Shown: positions 37,311-47,388, counted from the first letter of the stretch. The stretch: 64,000 bases of DNA from Halomonas colorata (GCF_014897985.1 NZ_JABUZA010000002.1:162678-226677); one strand, 5' to 3'. Notes: a model not told the origin generated them from the sequence alone. A program made the numbers and translations.

Positions 37311-37402
37311 TTTTGATGACTCCATTGAACAGTAATCAGACACTACCTTGGCTAGCCGTACGTTTTATTAGAGAAATCAGTTTCGCCAAGCCATAGCCAA
37401 CT

Positions 37403-38578
37403 CTACGGAGATAAGCGACGAATCGCGAACTCCACGCCACGCAGTTCGGCAAGCCCACGCATACGGCCATAAAGTGGATAGCCCGGCGCGGTTTTACGCT
37501 GCTGATCGTCGAGAATATGGTGGCCGTGGTCGGGGCGTAACGGCAAACGCGCCCCGCCCTGTTTTTCACGGCGACGCTCTTCTTCGACCAGTGCCTGGAT
37601 AACGCCGACCATATCAACGTTACCTTCCAGGTGCGGCGCTTCGTGGAACGAACGTGGGTCCGCCTCGCGCTTTGTAGCACGCAGGTGGATAAAGTGAATA
37701 TGCGGAGCAAAGTGGCGAGCCATGGCAACCAGGTCGTTGTCTTCACGAACACCATAAGAGCCGGTGCAAAACGTTAGGCCATTGGCCGGGCTGGGCACAT
37801 GCTCCACCACCCACTGTGCATCCTCATGAGTTGACACCACTCGCGGCAAGCCCAGAAGCGGCCGGGGTGGATCATCCGGGTGGATCGCCATACGAATGCC
37901 GACTTCTTCAGCCACTGGAATAATCGCCTGTAAAAAGTAGCCAAGATTTTCGCGCAGCTTTTCCGCATCAATCTCGGCATACTCCGCCAGCACATCCCGA
38001 AACTGTTCCAGCGTATAGTGCTCTTCAGCCCCTGGCAGTCCGGCGATCAGTGTGGTCACCAGCTTGTCACGGGCGGACTGATCAAGCGTCTCCAGGTAGC
38101 GTTGCGCCATATGCTTATCCGCTTCGCTATACTCAGCCTCGGCCCCTGGCCGCTTAAGAATAAAGAGATCAAAAGCAGCAAACGCGGTGTGATCAAAGCG
38201 CAGCGCCAGCGCGCCGTCCGGCAGTACATGGACGAGATCCGTGCGCGTCCAGTCGAGCACCGGCATAAAGTTGTAGCATACCGTGTCGATGCCACAGGCC
38301 GCCAAATTGCGCAGCGTTTGACAGTACGTTTCAATCAACGCATCGCGCGCCGCAAGCCCCTGCTTTATCGCTTCATGGACCGGAACACTCTCAACTACCG
38401 ACCAGCTTAACCCAGCGGCCTCAATCATGGCCTTGCGCGCTTGAATCGCCTCGACCGGCCATACCTTATCGTTGGGTATTTCATGCAGCGCCGTCACAAT
38501 ACCAGTCGCGCCGGCCTGCCGGATTTCTTCAAGACGTATGACATCGTTAGGGCCAAACCAGCGCCAGGTATGTTCCAT
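37403..38578 (-). CDS. uxuA: Mannonate dehydratase
   Basis: Xylose-isomerase-like TIM barrel enzyme converting D-mannonate to KDG. 391 residues against 394 in E. coli. Matches include [92 protein letters not shown], and the C-terminal [20 protein letters not shown]. It follows uxuB by 10 bases. The operon also encodes ManD, an unrelated enolase-family mannonate dehydratase, so the step is duplicated. Confidence 0.96.
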   Translation of the reverse strand: MEHTWRWFGPNDVIRLEEIRQAGATGIVTALHEIPNDKVWPVEAIQARKAMIEAAGLSWSVVESVPVHEAIKQGLAARDALIETYCQTLRNLAACGIDTVCYNFMPVLDWTRTDLVHVLPDGALALRFDHTAFAAFDLFILKRPGAEAEYSEADKHMAQRYLETLDQSARDKLVTTLIAGLPGAEEHYTLEQFRDVLAEYAEIDAEKLRENLGYFLQAIIPVAEEVGIRMAIHPDDPPRPLLGLPRVVSTHEDAQWVVEHVPSPANGLTFCTGSYGVREDNDLVAMARHFAPHIHFIHLRATKREADPRSFHEAPHLEGNVDMVGVIQALVEEERRREKQGGARLPLRPDHGHHILDDQQRKTAPGYPLYGRMRGLAELRGVEFAIRRLSP

Positions 38579-38588
38579 AGATAACTCC

Positions 38589-40061
38589 CTATTCTTCGAT
38601 GCCTAGCGCTGCGAGCGCGGCGTTTAACCCGCTTTGCGTCAAGGCGCGATAAGCTGCTAGCACATCGTCAACAAATGACTGATTCGCCGCCAACGCAGAT
38701 GGCACAATTTCATCAATGGCTAAAAAGGCGTTTACCAGCGCGACCGGGTGACCACCGTGAGTCTGGTGCAGCTCCGCAAACTGTTTGGCCATAGGGTCAT
38801 CAACGGTATAGGGCTGGCCGTTTAGCGCTTGACCATCGGTATAACGAATCCATGCGGCCATGCCCAGCGCCACGCAGGGAGACGCCAGCCCGGTGCTAGC
38901 CCGCTCAAGCGCTCCGCTTAACCAGCGCTGGGGTAGCTTCTGGCTACCGTCCATGGCAATTTGCTGAAGCCGGTGGCGCAAGCTGTCATTGGCAAATCGC
39001 GCCAGCAGTGAATCCGCGTAGGCCGTCAAGTCAGTACCTTCGGGCATTTCAAGCGTGGGCGCGGCCTCTTCAAGCATATAGCGGCGCAATAGCGCACGCA
39101 GCGGCGTATGGCCCACACCGTCGAAGACCGTTTCAATGCCTTCTAGTGCACCAAGATAAGCAAGCAGTGAGTGGCTGCCGTTGAGCATACGCAGCTTCAT
39201 GGTTTCAAACGGCGCTACATCGCTTACCATCTCGACGCCTTCAGCTTCCCAGCCAGGTCTTCCCAGCGGAAAGTGGTCTTCAACCACCCACTGTGAAAAC
39301 GCCTCGCCCACCACGGCATTGGGGTCGTTGACGCCAAGCTTAGCAAGGCGCTCGAAGTCAGCGTCGGTCATCGCAGGCACGATGCGGTCGACCATCGAGC
39401 TCGGAAACGCCACCTGCTCTGCGATCCATTCAGCCAGCGCGGCACTGCGCTGTTCAGCAAGGCGCACAACCGCCATTCGGGTGCGCTGTCCGTTATGGGG
39501 CATATTGTCACAAGAAAGTACCGCAAACGGCTCGATACCCGCCGCATGACGTCTTGCCAGTGCTTCTACCAATAACCCAGGCGCCGTACGCGGCTGCTGA
39601 GGGGAGGCAATGTCACCCGAAACCATCGGGTCATCTACCCTTAGCTCGCCACTGGCCGGATTGAGAAAGTAGCCTTTTTCCGTCACGGTCAGGGTGACGA
39701 TACGCGTACTCGGCGCCGCCAGACGGTCAAGCAGCGCATCTCTATCCCGCCCCCAGTTGCCCGAAGCATCGCGGCCTGAGAACAACGTTTCTTCAATCAC
39801 GCCGATCTCGCGCAGCGTCAGCGTCTGACTATCGGCATATTCCGCCACCTGATAGCGGTAACCCGCCTTGCGCAGGTTATCTACCAAATCAACACTTGAG
39901 CGTAAATTGGCGCTACATACGCCCCACTCGCCATCGCCTGTGCGCTGGCGATAGCGCTCAAGATAAACCGCTTGGTGAGCACGGTGAAATGCGCCCAAGC
40001 CAAGGTGGACGATACCGATCTGACCGCTTTGCGACACGGCCTCAATACGTTGCACACTCAT
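38589..40061 (-). CDS. uxuB: Fructuronate reductase (D-mannonate oxidoreductase)
   Basis: Long-chain mannitol dehydrogenase family enzyme reducing D-fructuronate to D-mannonate with NADH. 490 residues, similar to the 486 of E. coli UxuB. Key segments are [97 protein letters not shown] (catalytic Lys) and [12 protein letters not shown]. It starts two bases after the dctM stop and precedes uxuA, so the transporter and both enzymes are one unit. Confidence 0.95.
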   Translation of the reverse strand: MSVQRIEAVSQSGQIGIVHLGLGAFHRAHQAVYLERYRQRTGDGEWGVCSANLRSSVDLVDNLRKAGYRYQVAEYADSQTLTLREIGVIEETLFSGRDASGNWGRDRDALLDRLAAPSTRIVTLTVTEKGYFLNPASGELRVDDPMVSGDIASPQQPRTAPGLLVEALARRHAAGIEPFAVLSCDNMPHNGQRTRMAVVRLAEQRSAALAEWIAEQVAFPSSMVDRIVPAMTDADFERLAKLGVNDPNAVVGEAFSQWVVEDHFPLGRPGWEAEGVEMVSDVAPFETMKLRMLNGSHSLLAYLGALEGIETVFDGVGHTPLRALLRRYMLEEAAPTLEMPEGTDLTAYADSLLARFANDSLRHRLQQIAMDGSQKLPQRWLSGALERASTGLASPCVALGMAAWIRYTDGQALNGQPYTVDDPMAKQFAELHQTHGGHPVALVNAFLAIDEIVPSALAANQSFVDDVLAAYRALTQSGLNAALAALGIEE

Positions 40062-40063
40062 AC

Positions 40064-41347
40064 CTAGTTACTCCCCATCAGCAGATTAGGCAGCCACAGC
40101 GAAATAGCTGGTACGTAGGTCACCAGCATAAGTACTGCCAGGTTGCACAGCAGGAAAGGCACGATTGCGCGGGCAACCGTCAGCATAGGCAGCTTGCCAA
40201 TACCGGCCACCACAAACAGACATACGCCCACAGGCGGTGTAGTCAGACCGATCATCAGGTTGAGCACCGCGATTACGGCAAAGTGCACCGGATCCACGCC
40301 GACACCTGTGGCCACCCCCACCAGCGCGGGGAAGAGAATGATCAGCGCGGCGATGGTTTCCATAAAGGCGCCAACGAACAGCAGGATCAGGTTGAGAATC
40401 AGCAGCACGATCAGCGGGTTTTCGCTGATGGAGAGAATCAGCGTGGCGATCATCTGGGGTATCTGCTCGCTGGTCAGGATCCAGCCGAACAGGTTGGCCA
40501 GGCCCACCATCAGCAAAAGCGCTGACGAGGTCAGAACGGTGTCCACCAGAATGCCCGGAAGCTTGCGCCAGGTAAGCCCCTTGTAGACATACATGCCTAC
40601 CACCAAGGCGTAAAGACTGGCCACAACCGAAGCTTCGGTAGGCGTAAAGAAGCCGCCGATGATGCCGTAAAGAATGATCACGGTCATCAACAGTGCCCAG
40701 AAGGCTGTTTTCGCTTCACGCAGAAGCTGCAGGACCGGCACCCGTTTCTCTTTTGGATAGCCCCGGCGCACGGCGAGAATGTACACCGTGATCATCATGG
40801 CCAAGCCCATCAAAAGGCCGGGGACCGCGCCTGCCAGAAACATCCGTCCAACCGAAATACCGCTTAACGAGCCTGCAATAATCATCGGCACGCTGGGAGG
40901 AATAATCGGCCCAACGGTAGATGAGGCGGCGGTAACGGCAGCGGCAAACGGCTTGTCGTAACCCGAGCGCGCCATGCCGGGAATCATCACCGAGCCGATA
41001 CTCGCCGAGTCCGCCACGGCGGTGCCGGAAATACCGCCAAAAATCATTGAGCCGCCCACGTTGGCAAGGCCCAGGCCGCCGCGAATATGTCCAAGCAAGG
41101 CATTGGAGAAGCGCACGATGTGCTCGGTAATATTGCCCACGTTCATCAAGTTACCGGCCAGCACGAAGCCCGGAATACACAGCAGAACGAAGGTGTCGAT
41201 GCCCGCGTACATGCGCTGGGGCACGATGGTCAGCGAAATGCCTTCCATCAGTAGATACGACATTGAAGCGATACCGAGCGCAAAGGCGATAGGCATGCCC
41301 ACCAACAGTAGTATCAGGAAAACGCTGAATAAAATAATGACTTCCAT
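40064..41347 (-). CDS. TRAP transporter large permease (cluster 2)
   Basis: DctM-type permease, 427 residues with about 12 transmembrane segments. Conserved regions are GGSMIFGGISGTAVADSASI, SSTVGPIIPPSVPMIIAG and AVLNLMIGLTTPPVGVCLFV. It starts two bases after dctQ and ends two bases before uxuB. Operon context implies uptake of L-gulonate, D-mannonate or a hexuronate. It is only moderately similar to the cluster 1 permease, so this is not a simple local duplication. Confidence 0.93.
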   Translation of the reverse strand: MEVIILFSVFLILLLVGMPIAFALGIASMSYLLMEGISLTIVPQRMYAGIDTFVLLCIPGFVLAGNLMNVGNITEHIVRFSNALLGHIRGGLGLANVGGSMIFGGISGTAVADSASIGSVMIPGMARSGYDKPFAAAVTAASSTVGPIIPPSVPMIIAGSLSGISVGRMFLAGAVPGLLMGLAMMITVYILAVRRGYPKEKRVPVLQLLREAKTAFWALLMTVIILYGIIGGFFTPTEASVVASLYALVVGMYVYKGLTWRKLPGILVDTVLTSSALLLMVGLANLFGWILTSEQIPQMIATLILSISENPLIVLLILNLILLFVGAFMETIAALIILFPALVGVATGVGVDPVHFAVIAVLNLMIGLTTPPVGVCLFVVAGIGKLPMLTVARAIVPFLLCNLAVLMLVTYVPAISLWLPNLLMGSN

Positions 41348-41349
41348 GC

Positions 41350-41931
41350 TTACGACTCCTGTTCACGAGAGGCAGAGGAGCGACACATTGCGATGATTCC
41401 CTCAAGACATCCCAGTACGCTATAAACCAGGAGCAGCGCAAAGGTGACTACTGTTGAGAAAAAGATGTACAGCATGGGCACCCGCAGTGTGGGGGATGTC
41501 TGCCAAGTGCCGTTCTGGGCGTACTGCCAGGCATAAGGCAGCACCAGAAAAGCAAACACGCCGATCATCAGACAGATCAGCGCTTGAAACGCCGCTTTCA
41601 TGCGCGGGCCAAGCATATGATGGAAAAGCTCGACGCTGATATTACGGTGTTGGCGCATGACTACCCCAACCGACAGCGCCACCATATAGATAAACAGATA
41701 GCGCGAGAGCTCTTCGGTCCAGGCGATGGAAAACGGCAGGAATAACCGTGAACTCACCTGCAGCAGCACCGTAGCGGCAATCGCGACCAGCGCCAGTACT
41801 GAAAGAGTAAGAAAACAGGCATCCACCCAGCCTATCAGGCGCCCGATGGGGCCTTGCAGCTTGGGCACCGCCGACATCGAATCCAGACTCTCCAACGCTT
41901 CTTGTTCAAGCGCTTTTTGATCCGAGCTCAT
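41350..41931 (-). CDS. TRAP transporter small permease (cluster 2)
   Basis: DctQ-type subunit, 193 residues, with four hydrophobic helices (about 52-75, 90-106, 130-148 and 163-185) after a 45-residue charged N-terminal extension. The family segment VSSRLFLPFSIAWTEELSRY and the following VVMRQHRNISVELFHHML are typical. Start at 41931 has GAGGAT six bases upstream; a longer frame to 41997 would overlap the intercistronic hairpin. Preceded by the dctP gene with a 96-base gap. Confidence 0.92.
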   Translation of the reverse strand: MSSDQKALEQEALESLDSMSAVPKLQGPIGRLIGWVDACFLTLSVLALVAIAATVLLQVSSRLFLPFSIAWTEELSRYLFIYMVALSVGVVMRQHRNISVELFHHMLGPRMKAAFQALICLMIGVFAFLVLPYAWQYAQNGTWQTSPTLRVPMLYIFFSTVVTFALLLVYSVLGCLEGIIAMCRSSASREQES

Positions 41932-41981
41932 AAACGTATCCTCATGGGACAGACTGCTCTTGCAGACAGAACTTGCAAACT

Positions 41982-42014
41982 GAGAATGGGCTGGCACGCG
42001 GCCAGCCCATTCTC
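41982..42014 (-). promoter_or_regulatory. Intercistronic hairpin after dctP (cluster 2)
   Basis: GAGAATGGGCTGG (41982-41994) and its exact complement (42002-42014) form a 13-bp perfect stem with a seven-base loop, 13 bases after the dctP stop and without a proper U-run. It could attenuate read-through and protect the dctP message so that the binding protein is made in excess over the permease. Confidence 0.75.
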
Positions 42015-42027
42015 ACTACCAACCGTC

Positions 42028-42996
42028 TTACAGGTCTTGAATGGCGTCGAAGATTTCACGCTGTTCAGGTGTCAGGGCTTCCAGCACCGCCGGACGGGCC
42101 GCTTCAGCGAAGGCATCCACGTCTACTTCGATGAATTCCATGCCACGCTCTTGAAGGGCTTGCTCCAGGCGCTCCTGGTCTTCTACAAACAGCTCGGACT
42201 CGTAAGCCTGCATGGTATCAGCCGCGTCGCGCACTACCTGCTGAAGCTCTTCAGGCATTTTTTCAAGCTGATTACGGCCAATCACCACGTAGATCCAGCT
42301 GCGCACGTGACCGGTCATGTTCACGTAGTCCTGAACCTCATTGAAGCTGGCGCTTTCGATCAGGCTCAGCGGGTTTTCCTGACCTTCCAGGGTGTTCTGT
42401 TGAAGCGCGGTAAACACTTCGCTGAACGCCATTGGGGTAGGACGTGCGCCCATCGCCTGCCAGGTATCTACAAACAGCGGCACGTTAGGCACGCGCAAGC
42501 GTAAGCCGTCCAGGTCATCCGGCGTGCGGATAGGTCGATTGGATGTCAGCTCGCGAGGGCCACGTTCAAACCAGGCTAGCGGCACCAGATTGGTACGCTC
42601 GATGATCTGCTCTTCAATCTCGGCACCGACCTCGCCGTTAACGACGGCATGCAGATGCTCAGAATCCCGGAAGGCATAAGGCACGGCCATCATGGCCGCC
42701 TTGGGCGCCCAGTTTTGCAGGCTCTCGCCGGTAATCGTCATGTCCGCTGTGCCCAACTGAATGCTGTTGATCACATCCATTTCATTACCCAACTGCTCGC
42801 TGGGGTAAAGGCGAACTTCAATGCGTCCGTCAGAGTTGGCTTCCACCTCCTCCTTGAACTTCTCGGCGGCCTGGTGCCAGATGTTCTGCTCGTTGGCAAG
42901 ATGCCCAAAACGCAGCGTGTAGTCGGCGGCCAGCGCCGATTGCGCGCTGAATACCATCGTTGCAAGTACTGCACTGGTTAACAGTTTCTTAATCAT
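42028..42996 (-). CDS. TRAP substrate-binding protein (cluster 2)
   Basis: DctP-type periplasmic receptor, 322 residues. The signal peptide MIKKLLTSAVLATMVFSAQS continues to ALA, before ADYTLRFGHLANEQNIWHQA. Core segments are GRIEVRLYPSEQLGNEMDVI, GLRLRVPNVPLFVDTWQAMG (ligand-binding Arg) and NTLEGQENPLSLIESASFNE. Start at 42996 follows AGGAG by seven bases; the longer frame to 43020 spans that ribosome binding site. Ligand inferred from operon partners as L-gulonate, D-mannonate or a hexuronate. Confidence 0.93.
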   Translation of the reverse strand: MIKKLLTSAVLATMVFSAQSALAADYTLRFGHLANEQNIWHQAAEKFKEEVEANSDGRIEVRLYPSEQLGNEMDVINSIQLGTADMTITGESLQNWAPKAAMMAVPYAFRDSEHLHAVVNGEVGAEIEEQIIERTNLVPLAWFERGPRELTSNRPIRTPDDLDGLRLRVPNVPLFVDTWQAMGARPTPMAFSEVFTALQQNTLEGQENPLSLIESASFNEVQDYVNMTGHVRSWIYVVIGRNQLEKMPEELQQVVRDAADTMQAYESELFVEDQERLEQALQERGMEFIEVDVDAFAEAARPAVLEALTPEQREIFDAIQDL

Positions 42997-43064
42997 TTTA
43001 TCGCTCCTGCACTTCTGCATTGTTGGTTGTTAGTGCGTGTGGTTAAGATGAGTTGGCGTGTCCT

Positions 43065-44087
43065 TCAGGGATTGATTTGGATCAACACCTTACGGGCTTC
43101 TTCAGGACGGTGATCAAGCATATCGATGGCGCCGGGCATCTCGCTTAGCGGCAGTCGATGGCTAACCAGCGCCAGAGGGTCCAGCTTGCCGCTTGCCATG
43201 AGCGCAAGCACCTCCGGAAACTTACGATTGTTGAGCCGCGAGCCAACCAGGGTCAGCTCTTTCTTGATCACTTCAAGCTGTATCAAATCGCTTGGCTGGA
43301 CGCTGAAACCGAGCAGGCCGATGCGCCCGGCGGGCGATGCCAGGCGCAACATCTGAGGCAATAGCGCCGGCACGCAGGCGGCATCAGCAATCAGCGGCAC
43401 GCCCTCGCCTTCGGTCAGTGCCAGAATCTCTTTTTCGACATCCTGAGTGCGGCTATTGAGCACGTGGGTCGCCCCCAGCTCCTTGGCCGCGGCCAGGCGC
43501 TCGTCGATCACGTCGGTAACGATAATCTCGTCGATGCCCATGGCGCGGGCCATCTGCAGGATAGTCATGCCGATCATACCGGCGCCTAGAATCAGAAGCC
43601 GATCACCGCGGTGCGGCTGCATGCGGTCCAGCACGTTCGCGGCGATGGTGTAAGGCTCCACCAGTGCGGCGGCGTCAAGCGCAATATGCTCGGGCACCTG
43701 GTGCACGTTGGCTGCCGGCACACAGACGAACTCCTCAAAACCGCCGTTACGGTGCACGCCGATCACTTCCAGAGCGCTACATACGTTGGGTCGATTAATG
43801 CGACACGGATAGCAGGTGCCGCAACTGATGACCGGGTCGACACAGACGCGATCGCCGACGCTTACATCCGCTACGCCCTCGCCCAGCGCCTCGATGACGC
43901 CAGCAAACTCGTGACCGGTGATGCGTGGAAAGCGTACGAAAGCGTTATCGCCGTGAATGATATGCATGTCGGAACCACAGATTCCGGCAAACGCTACGCG
44001 TACCAGTACCTCGCCCGCCGCCGGGGAGGGAATTTCAACCTCGGCAACCTTAAAATCGTGAGGCGCGTTGACCTGAAATGCTTGCAT
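43065..44087 (-). CDS. Zinc dehydrogenase, probable L-gulonate 5-dehydrogenase (RspB-like)
   Basis: Medium-chain zinc dehydrogenase, 340 residues. The catalytic zinc region is FAGICGSDMHIIHGD and TGHEFAGVIEALGEG; structural-zinc cysteines are in ISCGTCYPCRINRPNVC; the Rossmann motif is LILGAGMIGMTILQMARAMG. ManD (RspA) next to such a dehydrogenase (RspB) is a familiar pair, and the surrounding UxuB/UxuA match the route L-gulonate to fructuronate to mannonate to KDG described in Chromohalobacter. That route makes this the entry step. L-idonate is an alternative substrate. Confidence 0.83.
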   Translation of the reverse strand: MQAFQVNAPHDFKVAEVEIPSPAAGEVLVRVAFAGICGSDMHIIHGDNAFVRFPRITGHEFAGVIEALGEGVADVSVGDRVCVDPVISCGTCYPCRINRPNVCSALEVIGVHRNGGFEEFVCVPAANVHQVPEHIALDAAALVEPYTIAANVLDRMQPHRGDRLLILGAGMIGMTILQMARAMGIDEIIVTDVIDERLAAAKELGATHVLNSRTQDVEKEILALTEGEGVPLIADAACVPALLPQMLRLASPAGRIGLLGFSVQPSDLIQLEVIKKELTLVGSRLNNRKFPEVLALMASGKLDPLALVSHRLPLSEMPGAIDMLDHRPEEARKVLIQINP

Positions 44088-44117
44088 GGATGCGAAACTC
44101 CTTACCCGTTCTTTAGG

Positions 44118-45329
44118 TCACCAATGCCAGAGGGTGCCATCTTCCAACCGATTGACCGGCAGACTGGCGCGCTTGTAGGGGTACTGTTTGGCAAGCTCTT
44201 CGTCGATATCCACGCCGTGCCCCGGCGTTTCACCGACGATAAAGTGGCCATCCTCAAAACGATAATCGTGAGGAAACACTTCGTTAGTCGCGCTGGTGTG
44301 AGGCATGTATTCCTGAATACCAAAGTTAGGTACCCAGGTATCAAAATGGATAGCCGACCCCAAGCAAACCGGGGAGAGATCCGTTGGCCCGTGGAAACCG
44401 GTCCGCACATGATAAAGGCCGGCTAAATCAGCAATGCGGCGCACATGAGTGATACCGCCTGCGTGAGTGAGCGTGGCGCGAATATAGTCGATCCACTGGT
44501 TTTCAATCAGCGCTTTGGCGTCATGTATGCTATTGAACACTTCACCCACGGCCAGCGGTGTGGTGGTGTGCTGGCGTATAAGCCCAAACGCTTCCTGGTT
44601 TTCAGCAGGGACACAGTCCTCAAGCCAGAAAAGATGATAAGGCTCAACTTCCTTGCCCAGGCGGGCGGCTTCAATGGGCGTCAGACGATGGTGTACATCG
44701 TGCAGAATATGCAGGTCATCACCGAAGCGCTCGCGTACGGCGGCAAACAGTTTGGGCACGTGGTTTAGATATTTGCTGGTGCTCCACACATGCTCGGCGG
44801 GCAAATCGGCATCCGCAGGCTCGTAGGGCTCGCCATCTTTCTTGGCCACACCATAAATGCTCGCAATGCCGGGTACGCCTGCCTGCACACGCACGGCTTT
44901 GTAGCCTTCATCCACATGGCGGGCGACTTCTTCAAGACACGACTCGATATCGCGTCCCGTCGCGTGGCCATACACCATCACGCGCTCGCGGCTCTTACCG
45001 CCCAGCAGTTGATAGAGCGGCATACCCGCGAGTTTCGCTTTAATATCCCAAAGCGCCATGTCGACAGCGGCAATCGCGCTCATGGTAACCGGGCCACGAC
45101 GCCAGTAAGCGCCACGATACAAGTAATGCCAAATATCTTCGATACGCTGCGGGTCACGGCCAATCAAGGCAGGAATGACGTGCTCATCAAGGTAGGCCAC
45201 TACGGCCATTTCACGGCCATTGAGCGTGGCATCCCCGATACCGTAAGTTCCTTCGTCAGTCACAATCTTTAAGGTGACGAAATTGCGCCCCGGCGAGGTG
45301 ACAATAGTATAGGCATGTTCGATTTTCAT
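44118..45329 (-). CDS. manD: Enolase-superfamily D-mannonate dehydratase (ManD/RspA)
   Basis: Mandelate racemase-subgroup enolase enzyme, 403 residues, dehydrating D-mannonate (or poorly D-gluconate) to KDG with magnesium. The N-terminal capping domain begins [20 protein letters not shown]; the barrel has [40 protein letters not shown] (first metal Asp), [20 protein letters not shown] (Glu) and [12 protein letters not shown] (Glu), with [18 protein letters not shown] near the C-terminus, all ManD-like. It overlaps the GntR gene by four bases. Many family members are low-efficiency enzymes, which fits UxuA also being present. Confidence 0.9.
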   Translation of the reverse strand: MKIEHAYTIVTSPGRNFVTLKIVTDEGTYGIGDATLNGREMAVVAYLDEHVIPALIGRDPQRIEDIWHYLYRGAYWRRGPVTMSAIAAVDMALWDIKAKLAGMPLYQLLGGKSRERVMVYGHATGRDIESCLEEVARHVDEGYKAVRVQAGVPGIASIYGVAKKDGEPYEPADADLPAEHVWSTSKYLNHVPKLFAAVRERFGDDLHILHDVHHRLTPIEAARLGKEVEPYHLFWLEDCVPAENQEAFGLIRQHTTTPLAVGEVFNSIHDAKALIENQWIDYIRATLTHAGGITHVRRIADLAGLYHVRTGFHGPTDLSPVCLGSAIHFDTWVPNFGIQEYMPHTSATNEVFPHDYRFEDGHFIVGETPGHGVDIDEELAKQYPYKRASLPVNRLEDGTLWHW

Positions 45330-46072
45330 GGAGTTGCCTCCTCAATGAGGGATACCGTTTCCTGAGTATCGAACATCTCGGGAAACCGCTTTACTAAATC
45401 GGGTAGCGAAACAAAAATCTCACGCAGATGGCGCCGCATGGCCTGCTCGGCCATTGCTATATCGCGGTCTTCAATGGCAGACACAATATGGGCGTGCTGG
45501 TCGATCAAACGGGCGATGGGGGTGGTATCAGGAACGCTTAAGTAGCGTACGCGGTCCATCTGAGCTCTTACCTCTTCAATGACTTTCCAGGCGGCCTGCT
45601 GCCCAACTGCCAGCGACAACGTCTTGTGAAAACGCTCATCCAGCCGGTAAAAGCGAATGGTGTCGTGAGGCTCAATGCAGCGGCGCTGGCGCTCAAGTAA
45701 GTCATGCAGCTCTGTGAGCACATCCGGCGCAAGCCCCTTGGCCGTTGCCTGGCGCACCACGGCCACCTCCACCGCTTCACGTACAAAACGTGCTTCCAGC
45801 ACCGCGCCTTGGGATATCTTGACAACATAGGTGCCACGCTGAGGCCTGACTTCGACAAGTCCCGCCTCCGAAAGACGGATAAAAGCTTCACGTACCGGCT
45901 GGCGGCTGACCGAAAAAGCATCCGCTACTTCTTTTTCAGAAAGCGCTTTGCCCGGGGGCAGCACCATCTGAATGATGGACTGGCGCAATACCTGGTAAAG
46001 ACGCTGACGAACCGACTCGGTCTCCGACGTCTCCTGCCATAGCGCCTGTAGCGTAATATTGATATTGCTCAT
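45326..46072 (-). CDS. GntR-family (FCD) regulator of the mannonate/gulonate operon
   Basis: 248-residue FadR-subfamily regulator. Winged helix domain at about 18-85 ([54 protein letters not shown]), FCD ligand domain at about 95-225 with [20 protein letters not shown] and [20 protein letters not shown]. It is the first gene of the minus-strand operon, overlapping manD, so it would autoregulate the whole unit. A tandem repeat at 46120 in the divergent promoter region is a candidate site. Inducer probably a hexonate (inference). Confidence 0.9.
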   Translation of the reverse strand: MSNINITLQALWQETSETESVRQRLYQVLRQSIIQMVLPPGKALSEKEVADAFSVSRQPVREAFIRLSEAGLVEVRPQRGTYVVKISQGAVLEARFVREAVEVAVVRQATAKGLAPDVLTELHDLLERQRRCIEPHDTIRFYRLDERFHKTLSLAVGQQAAWKVIEEVRAQMDRVRYLSVPDTTPIARLIDQHAHIVSAIEDRDIAMAEQAMRRHLREIFVSLPDLVKRFPEMFDTQETVSLIEEATP

Positions 46073-46119
46073 TTGCAGCAGCCTGAATTAAGGGGGCCTG
46101 TCGCCCTAACTGATATGAC

Positions 46120-46135
46120 TAGTATGGTAGTATGG
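46120..46135. repeat. Perfect 8-bp tandem direct repeat in a divergent promoter region
   Basis: TAGTATGG occurs twice with no spacer, between the divergent GntR and LldD-like genes. Such a paired half-site could be the operator of the GntR regulator. Confidence 0.4.
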
Positions 46136-46187
46136 CAACGCAAACAAAAGCCCTTTAAACCTATACTTTGGTTGCAGGTGAATCACC

Positions 46188-47366
46188 ATGAAACGTCCGC
46201 TTTACTCAGGCTCAAATTATAAAAAAGCCCTAAACATTCATGATTTAGAACGTATCGCCAAGAAAAAACTGCCGAACTTTGTATTCGAATATGTTTATGG
46301 CGGCAGCGATGATGAACATACGCTGCGTCATAATCGCGCCGTGTTCGATCAATATCTGTTTGAACCTAAAACGATGACTAACGTAGGTGCACGCGATTTA
46401 AGCACGACATTGTTTGGCCGCTCTTACCAAATGCCATTGGCGATTGGGCCAACGGGCTTTAACGGCATGCTGACGCGTGATGGGGATTTAAAACTAGCCT
46501 ATGCCGCCCGTGATGCCGGCATTCCTTTCGTGCTAAGCAGCGTTTCAACTACACGCCTTGAAGACATCGCTGCCATCGAAGGGCTTACCGCCTGGATGCA
46601 GATCTATTTTTATCGTGACCGCGACTTTGTTAAATCGATGATACAGCGCTGTGTTGATGCAGGCTTTGAGGCCATCGTTGTAACGACAGACAGCGCAATT
46701 TACGGGAATCGCGAATGGGATGTACGCAATTTTAGCCGCCCCATGAAACCCTCCCTGCCCAACCTGCTTCACCTACTCACCAAACCAGGCTGGATGAGCG
46801 ATGTGCTGATACCCGATGGCCTGCCTACGTTTAAAAACCTGGATGATTTGCTGCCACCCGATAAACGTAACGCTCAAGGTGCTTCACAGATAATTGGCCC
46901 GCAGCTAGACCCATCGCTCAACTGGGAAGACATCGCCTGGCTCCGTGATTTATGGCCAGGCAAGATCATTCTAAAGGGAATTATATCGCCGGAAGAAGCT
47001 GAACAGGCCGTACGGTTGGGTATCGATGGCATCGTACTTTCCAACCACGGTGGACGACAGCTTAATCACTCGCTCTCACCCATGGATACACTGGCCGAGG
47101 TTAAAGCTATTACAGGCGAGCGCTGTCATTTATTCGTGGATAGCGGCTTTCGACGCGGCACCGATATTATAAAAGCGTTGGCGCTAGGAGCAGACGCCGT
47201 GTGGCTTGGAAGAGCCACGCTTTATGGTTTAGCGGCTGGTGGTCAGGCGGGTACGCAGCATGCGCTTAATCTACTGCGAGGAGAAGTAGACAGGACCTTG
47301 GGCCTGTTAGGGTTCACTACTATCCAGGATTTAACCTCTGCTTGCTTGAGCAAACGTAAACTTTGA
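46188..47366 (+). CDS. FMN-dependent alpha-hydroxy-acid dehydrogenase (LldD/MdlB-like)
   Basis: Oxidises an (S)-2-hydroxy acid to the 2-keto acid, feeding electrons to the respiratory chain. 392 residues, TIM barrel. N-terminal FVFEYVYGGSDDEHTLRHNR, MQIYFYRDRDFV (substrate Tyr region), IILKGI (FMN Lys), VLSNHGGRQLNHSLSP (catalytic His) and VDSGFRRGTDIIKALALGAD (Arg) identify the family. It is closer to the L-lactate/mandelate dehydrogenase group than to glycolate oxidase. Divergent from the mannonate operon and followed by a terminator, hence monocistronic. L-lactate, a possible product of the 2,4-diketo-3-deoxyonate route, is a plausible substrate. Confidence 0.87.
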   Translation: MKRPLYSGSNYKKALNIHDLERIAKKKLPNFVFEYVYGGSDDEHTLRHNRAVFDQYLFEPKTMTNVGARDLSTTLFGRSYQMPLAIGPTGFNGMLTRDGDLKLAYAARDAGIPFVLSSVSTTRLEDIAAIEGLTAWMQIYFYRDRDFVKSMIQRCVDAGFEAIVVTTDSAIYGNREWDVRNFSRPMKPSLPNLLHLLTKPGWMSDVLIPDGLPTFKNLDDLLPPDKRNAQGASQIIGPQLDPSLNWEDIAWLRDLWPGKIILKGIISPEEAEQAVRLGIDGIVLSNHGGRQLNHSLSPMDTLAEVKAITGERCHLFVDSGFRRGTDIIKALALGADAVWLGRATLYGLAAGGQAGTQHALNLLRGEVDRTLGLLGFTTIQDLTSACLSKRKL

Positions 47367-47388
47367 GTTTATTCATCTATTCAAGATT

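Noticed and set aside
37310..37402. Hidden small gene between uxuA and the lactonase
   Set aside because: The open frame there is a continuation of an out-of-frame shadow of uxuA and has no start or ribosome binding site.
39896..40525. Plus-strand open frame of 209 codons opposite uxuB and dctM
   Set aside because: Very rich in Gln, His and Arg, as expected from the complement of membrane-protein codons; antisense to two firm genes.
43611..44426. Plus-strand open frame of 271 codons opposite the zinc dehydrogenase and manD
   Set aside because: It spans two convincing minus-strand genes and their intergenic gap and has no domain signature or ribosome binding site.
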